The notes beneath the pieces are model-generated. The model had not been told where the DNA came from, did not search any database, and saw nothing but the letters and a program-made list of their open reading frames with translations. DNA of 16,394 nt from a bacterium (lineage in GTDB: Bacteria; Sumerlaeota; Sumerlaeia; UBA8349): assembly GCA_013203855.1 (NCBI GenBank), contig JABMPG010000086.1, forward strand, positions 1 through 16,394, in the 5' to 3' direction. Made by a program: the position numbers and the translations under genes. This document shows, in pieces, positions 6,391 to 13,300 of the stretch; positions within the stretch are counted from its first letter, which is position 1, and each line of letters starts with the position of its first letter.

Positions 6391-7902
6391 ATGTTCTCTC
6401 GCATGGGCGGCTTTCTCCTGCCGCGTCTGGCGACCGGCCACTTTTCCGGCCAGGTTCCGGCTATGCCCTTTTCTCGCCCGCTCTCTTCCTCCGGTAGTGG
6501 CAACGCCCACGCATCCGTCGTCCCGGACGAAGCTGAGCCCGGCAAGGGGCAATTCCGCCACTGGCGGCCTTCCTCGATTTTTCGGGCGTTGCGCCATCCC
6601 AACTATCGTCTCTATTTCTTCGGCCAGATGGTTTCGGTCTGCGGGACGTGGATGCAGATGATGGCCCAGTCCTGGCTGGTCTATCGCCTCACGGGTTCGG
6701 GTGTCCTGCTGGGCACGGTGTCGGCCTTCATGCACATCCCGGTCTTCCTCCTCTCTCCTTTTGGTGGGATGGTGTGTGACCGGTTCCGGCGACGGAATGT
6801 TCTGTTGGCGACACAGATAGCGGCCATGCTCCAGGCGCTTCTTCTCGCGGGGCTGACGCTGACGGGATGGATCCAGGTCTGGCATCTGCTGGGTCTGGCG
6901 GCCATGCTGGGAGTGATCAACGCCTTCGCCATGCCGGCCCGCCAGTCCTTCGTGGTGGAGATGGTGGGGCGCGAGGATCTCATCAACGCGATCGCACTGA
7001 ACTCCTCGATGTTCAACATGGCCCGGATCATCGGGCCGGCCATTGCGGGTTCGCTGGTAGCGGTGGTCGGAGAGGGATGGTGCTTCTTCGCCAACGCCGT
7101 GAGTTTTCTCGCCGTGATCGCGAGCCTTTTGCTCATGCGTATGCCAGCAAGGACCCGGTCGCGTTCTCTCCACCCACCTCTCCATGATTTCCTCGAAGGG
7201 ATTCAGTTTGCGTTCAGCATGAGGCCCGTCCGGGCGCTTCTGATTCTCATGGCTGTTTTCAGTCTGATGGGGATGCCCTACGGCGTCCTGATGCCGATAT
7301 TCGCGGACAAGATCCTGAACGGAGGGCCTAAGGCGCTCGGGCTCCTGACCGGCGCGGCCGGGTTGGGCGCGATGCTTGGGGCGCTCATTCTGGCCGCACA
7401 CCGGGGACTGCGCGGACTCGAGACGTGGATCGTTTGTTCCATCGCCGCCTTCGGACTCGCCCTGGTCCTGTTTTCCCTCTCCCGCTCGTTTTGGCTTTCG
7501 GTGGGGTTGCTGGTCCTGGTGGGTTTTGGTCAGATCGGTCAGACCGCTTCGTCCAACACGTTGATACAGAGCGTCATTCCCGATCATCTGCGTGGGCGGG
7601 TGATGGCGGCGTGGACGATGATGTTTGCGGGCATGGCGCCTTTCGGGGCCCTCCTGGCGGGCGTTCTTTCGGATCACATTGGCGCTCCGGCCACCGTGGC
7701 GATCGGGGGTTTGGCATGCATGGCTGGCGCGGCGATTTTCGCCCTGCGGCTGGGCGCTTTCCGGCACGACGCGCGGCGGATGATCGTCGCTCTCGAGACG
7801 GCCGGAGGCGATCCCGCTGAAGAGGACATAGCGGGCCCGGAAAGCGCGCAAATCCCGACCGAGTCATTGCTAGCGGAGGACGGGTCGCACGGGAAAAGGT
7901 GA
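6391..7902 (+). CDS. MFS transporter, EntS/MFS_3-like exporter
   Basis: This is a predicted inner-membrane major facilitator, probably a proton-driven efflux pump; the substrate is unknown. The 503-residue product has about 60 polar N-terminal residues, then about 12 hydrophobic segments starting at FRALRHPNYRLYFFGQMV (about 60-77). W-M-Q-M-M-A-Q-S-W-L-V-Y in the first helix and the loop GGMVCDRFRRRNVL after the second (motif-A-like, D-R-x-R-R) are typical of the enterobactin-exporter-like MFS_3 group. A polar tail of about 50 residues ends the protein. The start is uncertain: GTG 6388, ATG 6391, ATG 6403 and ATG 6463 are in frame and none has a good Shine-Dalgarno. I chose 6391 from its distance to the promoter. 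The family core begins well after all of these. Confidence 0.85.
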   Translation: MFSRMGGFLLPRLATGHFSGQVPAMPFSRPLSSSGSGNAHASVVPDEAEPGKGQFRHWRPSSIFRALRHPNYRLYFFGQMVSVCGTWMQMMAQSWLVYRLTGSGVLLGTVSAFMHIPVFLLSPFGGMVCDRFRRRNVLLATQIAAMLQALLLAGLTLTGWIQVWHLLGLAAMLGVINAFAMPARQSFVVEMVGREDLINAIALNSSMFNMARIIGPAIAGSLVAVVGEGWCFFANAVSFLAVIASLLLMRMPARTRSRSLHPPLHDFLEGIQFAFSMRPVRALLILMAVFSLMGMPYGVLMPIFADKILNGGPKALGLLTGAAGLGAMLGALILAAHRGLRGLETWIVCSIAAFGLALVLFSLSRSFWLSVGLLVLVGFGQIGQTASSNTLIQSVIPDHLRGRVMAAWTMMFAGMAPFGALLAGVLSDHIGAPATVAIGGLACMAGAAIFALRLGAFRHDARRMIVALETAGGDPAEEDIAGPESAQIPTESLLAEDGSHGKR

Positions 7903-7975
7903 GTCAGGGCCAGGCCGCAGCCCCAGCGAGGGTCAGTCTAAGAGCTGTGCTGGGAGGGTTCGGCCCTCAAAAGCC

Positions 7976-8003
7976 TTGCCGAGGCAACGTTCTTTTCTAT
8001 AGA
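7976..8003 (+). promoter_or_regulatory. Putative sigma70 promoter of the UroD-like gene
   Basis: TTGCCG (7976-7981) and TATAGA (7998-8003) are separated by 16 bases. The expected leader is about 34 bases with AGGAG at 8031-8035. The ten bases ending in the -10 box, TTTCTATAGA, recur exactly in the DUF116 promoter on the other strand. Confidence 0.5.
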
Positions 8004-8043
8004 TTTGTTCCGGCGGCGAATTCAGCCAACAGGAGAATGCGAC

Positions 8044-9120
8044 ATGGTAATGCCTATCGAACGGATTCCGGACTGGGAAAAACGCCTCGCCCGTCAGGAT
8101 GCTTTCTGGGAGCGGGAGATCCTGGACCGGCCCGCCGTGACTATGAGTGTGCCGAAGCCCAACCCGGACTATCCCTATCCGGCGAAAAAAGACTGGAAGA
8201 GCATCCGGGAGAGATGGTTCGACACGGAATACCTGGTGGATCGGGCACTGGCGAGCGTCATGAATACCGACTACTTGGGAGACGCCCTGCCCTATGCCTG
8301 GCCGAACCTCGGACCGGAGGTTTTCAGCGGGTTCTTCGGGACGGAACTGGAGTATGGGGAGGGCACGGCATGGTCGATCCCGAACCTGGAAGACTGGTCC
8401 GAAGCCGACAAATTACAGTTCTCCGAAGACAATTTCTACTGGAAGAAGCTAGTCGAGATGACCGACGCGCTTCTGGAGGCCGGGGCGGGCAAATTCTACA
8501 CGGGCATCACCGACCTGCATCCCGGTGGCGACGCCCTGACGGCCTTTCGCGATCCGGCCCAACTCAACATGGATCTGCTGATGGAGCCGGATGCGGTGAA
8601 GGCGATGCTGGACCGCGTCACGAAGGTGTTCTTCCGCGTTTACGATCGTTTCTACGAGCAGTTCAAGGCGGCGGATCTGGCCGTCGCGACATGGCCGGGC
8701 ATCGTTTCTACGAAAAAATGGCACGTCCCGTCCAACGACTTTTCCTGCATGATTTCGAAGGAGATGTTCGACGAGTTTTTCCTCCCCGGAATCGCCGAGG
8801 AATGCCGCCACATGGAGGCGAACATCTATCACCTCGACGGGCCGAGCGCCCTGCGCCACTTGGACAGCCTCCTGGAAATCCCGGAACTCAACGCGATCCA
8901 GTGGGTCTTCGGCTCGGGCCAGCCCAGCGCTCCTCATTGGATGGACGTGTACAAGAAGATCCAGGCGGCCGGGAAGGGCATCCAGCTATTTGTCTCGCCC
9001 GACGAACTGGACCCGTTCATCGAGCAGATGAAGCCGAACGGATTTCATATCCGCATGGGCGAGGTCAAGAGCCGGGATCAGGCGGACGCCGTGATCCGGA
9101 AGTTGGAGAAGTGGCGGTAG
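8044..9120 (+). CDS. Uroporphyrinogen decarboxylase-superfamily protein, probable corrinoid-linked methyltransferase
   Basis: The 358-residue protein has the length and late motifs of the UroD/MtaA-like TIM-barrel superfamily, notably Y-H-L-D-G-P (H263, D265) followed by A-L-R-H-L-D, and F-V-S-P-D-E near the end. The N-terminal R-P-P-x-W-x-M-R-Q-A-G-R-Y signature of true HemE is absent, so a heme-pathway role is unlikely. Relatives in anaerobes and PVC-type genomes are usually annotated as cobalamin-dependent methyltransferase partners. I see no H-x-C plus C zinc site as in MtaA/MtbA, so substrate and mechanism are open. No corrinoid protein is encoded nearby. The start is ATG 8044, eight bases after AGGAG; a second ATG at 8050 is spaced too far. 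The gene is monocistronic and converges on the DUF116 gene with a 5-bp gap. Confidence 0.78.
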   Translation: MVMPIERIPDWEKRLARQDAFWEREILDRPAVTMSVPKPNPDYPYPAKKDWKSIRERWFDTEYLVDRALASVMNTDYLGDALPYAWPNLGPEVFSGFFGTELEYGEGTAWSIPNLEDWSEADKLQFSEDNFYWKKLVEMTDALLEAGAGKFYTGITDLHPGGDALTAFRDPAQLNMDLLMEPDAVKAMLDRVTKVFFRVYDRFYEQFKAADLAVATWPGIVSTKKWHVPSNDFSCMISKEMFDEFFLPGIAEECRHMEANIYHLDGPSALRHLDSLLEIPELNAIQWVFGSGQPSAPHWMDVYKKIQAAGKGIQLFVSPDELDPFIEQMKPNGFHIRMGEVKSRDQADAVIRKLEKWR

Positions 9121-9125
9121 GGGTT

Positions 9126-9980
9126 TCAGTCGGCCTCGGAGACGCATTTTGGGGCTTTGACTCTGGGGCAGTCGGCTTCCTGAGCGAGGCCGTAGATGTC
9201 CTGAAGGGCGATTCGGATCTGGTCGAGGTCGATGGTGGCGCCGACGCAGGGGCCCGTGGGACGGGTATTGGCCTGGACGAGAATAGGCATCTTGTGCCCG
9301 AAATCGTAGAGCCCGCTCACCAGATCGCGCTCGCACGCAACAGCGAGGATCGCGGTCGGCCGGAATTCCCGCACCTTCTCCCGCGCCAGACGATTCGCGC
9401 CGACCACCGCAACCGGACATTCCCATTCTTCACCCAGACGGCGCACCTCGCGGATCACGTCGGGACGGATGCAGCGCGGCAGCAAGATGAGGGGGCGCAC
9501 CGCCGAGAGGGTGCGTAACTGCAGCCGCGCCAAGGTGTTAGTGATAGCGATACAGGAGGAGCTGATCCGGTCGCGACTGACGCCGAAGGGCTTGGCGCAT
9601 ACCGACAGGAAAGGCACCTGAAGGGTCAGCCATCGCGAGAACCAGGGGAAGGCCAGATAGCGGCTCCGGGACCAGACCGCGAGCAGGCAGAAGAGATAGG
9701 CGTGCCACCAAACTACCAGGGGAGCGCCGATGACCAGGATGACCGCGACCGTGGCGATGGGCCAGCTCGAGAAGACGAATTGGGTCAGGACCCAGGCGTC
9801 GAGAACCAGGACCTGGGTGACGACAACCAAGAGAAAGAAAAGGAGCAGAAAATAGAGGAGGGGGCTCTCGTTCAGAGCCGATTCGTGGGACTCGATATCG
9901 CCGTCCCACTCGTACCAACTGCTGCCTAAACGGCGGTCGGAGAATTTTCTTGCGCGGGAATCCTGCTCAGCCAAGGCCAC
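9126..9980 (-). CDS. DUF116-domain membrane protein
   Basis: The 284-residue protein has a polar N-terminus (1-38), two hydrophobic segments (about 41-66 and 73-103) and a cytosolic-looking C-terminal DUF116 domain (about 160-265). Domain hallmarks are I-L-L-P-R-C-I-R-P, W-E-C-P-V, G-A-N-R-L-A-R, A-C-E-R-D-L-V-S-G-L and N-x-R-P-T-G-P-C. Four cysteines of these motifs (C170, C188, C216, C245) could bind a metal or Fe-S cluster, which is inference. The family has no established biochemical function. The start is GTG at 9980, preceded by GGAG with five bases of spacing. Its promoter faces away from the giant secreted-protein gene. The 3' end nearly meets the UroD-like gene with no visible terminator between them. 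Confidence 0.82.
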   Translation of the reverse strand: MALAEQDSRARKFSDRRLGSSWYEWDGDIESHESALNESPLLYFLLLFFLLVVVTQVLVLDAWVLTQFVFSSWPIATVAVILVIGAPLVVWWHAYLFCLLAVWSRSRYLAFPWFSRWLTLQVPFLSVCAKPFGVSRDRISSSCIAITNTLARLQLRTLSAVRPLILLPRCIRPDVIREVRRLGEEWECPVAVVGANRLAREKVREFRPTAILAVACERDLVSGLYDFGHKMPILVQANTRPTGPCVGATIDLDQIRIALQDIYGLAQEADCPRVKAPKCVSEAD

Positions 9981-10003
9981 TCCTTCTCCAGAAGGGTACA
10001 GGC

Positions 10004-10032
10004 TCTATAGAAATCCCCGCCAAAAAAGGCAA
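10004..10032 (-). promoter_or_regulatory. Putative sigma70 promoter of the DUF116 gene
   Basis: On the minus strand TTGCCT (10032-10027) and TATAGA (10009-10004) are separated by 17 bases. Transcription would start near 9997, leaving a leader of about 17 bases that contains the GGAG before the GTG at 9980. Confidence 0.58.
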
Positions 10033-10121
10033 GGGAAAAGAGGAGGCAGGGATCGGGTGCCCAGGAACTTCTCAGGAACCCAGCAGCGGTTTGGCAGCCA
10101 GATTCGCTGCCGGGGGCATCG

Positions 10122-10155
10122 CCTGTTCCTGCTGTTCTCTGCGGCTCTGCGTGAG
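10122..10155. repeat. Short tandem-word stretch (CTGTTC / CTCTGCG)
   Basis: CTGTTCCTG (10123-10131) is followed directly by CTGTTCTCT, then CTCTGCG appears twice in succession, GCTCTGCGTGAG ending the stretch. It resembles the short repeated words found in intergenic DNA of many bacteria. No function is evident. Confidence 0.4.
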
Positions 10156-10203
10156 TATTCTGATCTGTCGTAGATTGTCCTCTTCCGGGAGAGGCAGTTG
10201 GCG

Positions 10204-10233
10204 TTGCGCCCGGTGTGTCACGTTTTGTATACT
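10204..10233 (+). promoter_or_regulatory. Putative sigma70 promoter of the giant secreted-protein gene
   Basis: TTGCGC (10204-10209) and TATACT (10228-10233) are separated by 18 bases. The -10 box matches five of six consensus bases and the -35 box matches only TTG. The leader would be about 70 bases, with an AAGGGGGGA Shine-Dalgarno at 10297-10305. Confidence 0.48.
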
Positions 10234-10309
10234 GAAGATTCAGGACAGCGGGCCTGAGATCTATCCGTTTTTCAGATTGTCGAAGCAATCAGAACTAAGG
10301 GGGGACGTC

Positions 10310-13300
10310 ATGTTCGGAACAGCGGGTCTTTTCCGGGTACGGGTATTCGTGTCTTGCATGGTGGCGGTCATGCTGGCTTTCCCGGCGCTGGGCCAGGAAG
10401 TCTGGAAGATGTACGAGGCGGAGGACTTCCAGAATTACGGCGGGTGGGGCATGACGGGCGATGCGGCCGCCTATCAGGACGTCATGCTGAAGATCAGCCC
10501 GATCACCGGCGCGGAGCCGCCTATCGGGGTTGCGCAGACGGCTATCAGTATCCCCCAGGCGGACAGTTACAAGGTCTGGGTCCGCTGCCGCGACTATGCG
10601 ACGCTACCCGGGGTTCGTCTTTTCCGGCCGGTGATTGACAAGATTCCGCTCGACGAAGTGGGCAACCATGGCGTAGACGGATGGCGCTGGCAGCTTGCCG
10701 GGGAACTCACTCTCTCCGCTGGCGAGCATATGGTCGAGGCGGTGGATACCACCAACCGTCACGCGCGATTTGACGCGATTCTTTTCACCAACAGCGCCAC
10801 CGACCCGAATACCAAGGACGAGGAGATCATGGGCGCATACCGGTCCGAGCCGGTCTGGATCCCGGTCGACGGTGGCGGAGGGTACGCGCGTCCGGCCCCG
10901 AGATTTCCCCTGGCCGCGCCGGCCGCTTCCCTGCAGAACGAGCATCTGCGGGTGACATTCCATCCCTATACCGACGGTGAGGGCCAGACCTGGATTGTCC
11001 GACAGAGCGCGTTCAACGTGGAAGGCCAGTGGATCGACGCGCCCGGTTCCGCCACGTCCGAGACGCTGTTTCTCCTTTACTCAGACATCACGACCTACAC
11101 TGCCTACAGTTTCAATCCCGTTTGGGAGACGCCCGGCCTGGCGGTTCAGGTGACCGTGGGCGGCCAGGTTTATGATTTCAATTCGCGCGGGACGATCAAT
11201 CCTTTCATGACGGCGCCGCCCGAGATCCTGATTCCCACAGCCGCCACGCAGGAGAGCGCAGACACCGTCCGAATCGACTACCAAGTTGCGCACGGCCAGA
11301 ACGTGATCGGCTACTGGACGCTTCTGCCCGGGGCGCACGATGTGGCCTGCTCCTTCTCCATCACGGCTGCCGACACGGGCTATTACTCGGTCGGCATGCT
11401 GGTCCAGCAGTCCTGGGAAAAGGAAGATGTTGAATTTCTCCAGTTGCCCTTCCTCTATCAGTACCAGCGTTTCCCAAAGCGTCCGGAGATGATTCTCAGC
11501 GAGATGACACCCCATCCGATCTGCCTCTTGCAGGCCCCCGTCACGGACACGTTCAGCGCGACCTTCGGGCCGGTCTGCGAGCCGGGGGAGATGGATTTCC
11601 GCTGGTCGAACGCGCGCAAGTGCAAGTATGGCTTCAGCCTGATGAACAACAACAACAAGCCGCAGGCGTGCATTTTCACGCCCGTCCTCGGCGCCGATCC
11701 GTCCTGGTGGCAGGCGGGAGAGACCCACGTCGTCCGCTTCCGCCTGCTGCACTATCCCGGCCGCTGGACCGAGGCGCTGGAGTACTTCTCCAACGAGATC
11801 ATGGAGGTTCCGGACTACCGCAAGCCGGTGCATGCCTCGCTCACCGAGGCGGTGCTCAACATCAAGGATCTCATCATGGACTCCTTCTACAGCGGCTGGA
11901 CTTTCGAGCACAAGGGGTTCTGGGACACCGAGACGGTGAACCTGAGCAAGCAGGCTTCGCCTTTGACGGTTCTCTCCGCAGCTCTTCTCTCGCGCGACGA
12001 GACCTACTGGCGCGAGCGCGCGATGCCGACCTTGGAGTTCACACTGAGTCGCAAGGGCAGCGCCATGCAGATTCCGACGGCGGAGAATCTGAACCAGTAT
12101 CCGCTTCAGGCGCCAGGGGGATACTACTCCTCGGCCTACTGGTTGGGTGTGCATCGGCTCACCGACGAACTGAATCCCTGGTTGGAAGACTTCTTCCTGC
12201 CGGGAGGGGAACCCAATCTCAACGGGAGTTACAACTCATCGAGGCCGTGGATAGAAAAGTTGGAGATCTACCGCTGGCGGCCCGACCCGGACCTGCTGGC
12301 CGAAATTGAGCAGGAGGCGCTGGAGTTCGTGGAAACCGCCGTCTATGGTCGCCAGGAAACGCCCGTAACGCGAAGCGCTTTCTACAATATCTCGTTCTAT
12401 CCCTATTGGTGGGACTTGGTGGATGTCTACGAGGCGACGGGGAACAGCCGGTTTCTTGAAGCGGCGGAGGAATGCGGCTTCCACACCATCGCCGGGCTCT
12501 GGTCCCAACCCCGCCACCCCGACGGCCTCGTGACAATCCACCCCGGCGGCGAGATGATCCGCCACGAGTTTCTGAAGCTGCGGGAGGATTACTACTATCG
12601 TCTCGGCTACTTTCCCGACTATACCGCCAACGTGCAAGAGAAGCAGGTTCCGGGATGGCAGGTTTCCCGGATCGGCTACGGGCTCGAACAGCCTACGACC
12701 TATTACCGCGGCGAGGAGTATTTCTCGAACATCATCAACGCCGCCTGGGCGCCCCATCTGATGCGACTCTATGGCGCCAGCCATCGGGATATCTATCGCA
12801 CCTATGCCCGCAACAGCGTGATCGGGCAGTTCTCGAACTATCCCGGCTACACCCGCTGCGACTACACGGACATCCCCCAGCACGTCGACTATCCCTATGT
12901 CGGGCCGGACGTGACGAACATTTTCTATCATCACATCCCGGTCCATCTCGCCTGGGGCTACGACTTCATTTTTGCCGAGGCCCAGACGCGTTCAGGCGGG
13001 CAGGTGCGCTTCCCCTTCTCCAAGCAGAAAAACTATGCCTGGTTCAGCAACAATATCTATGGAGTGAGGCCCGGCGAGATCTACGGGCATGAAGGCGCGA
13101 TTCCCTGGATCGAACGCGGGCTGATCGACATCGATACCGTGGGGGTGGACTGGATCGCCGCGCGCAGCAACAACAAGTTCTTCGTCACCCTTCTGAGCCA
13201 GAGCGATCTGACCACGACGGCGCAGGTGGCGATCGACACCGCCAAGGCGGGACTGGCTGCGGGCGGCGCGTGGTCGCGTTACCAGGGCGCAAGCCCCGTG

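Larger units (their letters stand above)
9981..10309. other. Divergent intergenic region DUF116 / giant secreted protein
   Basis: This 329-bp stretch holds the DUF116 promoter (10004-10032, minus) and the promoter of the giant gene (10204-10233, plus). Between them lie a 6-bp hairpin GGCAGC/GCTGCC (10093-10098/10106-10111) without a T-run, a tandem-word stretch (10122-10155), and a 5-bp hairpin CCTCT/AGAGG (10178-10193) just upstream of the -35 box that could be an operator. The giant gene's frame is open through here, but signal-peptide position argues against coding. Confidence 0.55.

Noticed and set aside
6235..7851. 538-residue open frame antisense to the MFS gene
   Set aside because: It is His/Arg/Pro-rich with no hydrophobic or domain structure. 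The sense strand encodes a clear 12-segment transporter.
7954..7968. GAGGG/CCCTC hairpin after the MFS gene as a terminator
   Set aside because: It is followed by AAAA rather than T on the plus strand, and the stem is only five base pairs.
8044..9120. Calling the UroD-like gene hemE
   Set aside because: The conserved N-terminal HemE signature is absent and no heme biosynthesis gene is adjacent.
7899..9518. 539-residue plus-strand frame overlapping the UroD-like gene and running into DUF116
   Set aside because: It is Gly/Arg-rich and without motifs, and crosses two real genes lying on opposite strands.
10093..10111. GGCAGC/GCTGCC hairpin as a terminator
   Set aside because: No T-run follows on either strand, and it lies between two divergent promoters where neither transcript is expected to pass.
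9950..10309. N-terminal extension of the giant protein by 120 residues
   Set aside because: It would bury the signal peptide inside the protein and overlap the promoter and the DUF116 start. The ATG at 10310 has its own Shine-Dalgarno.
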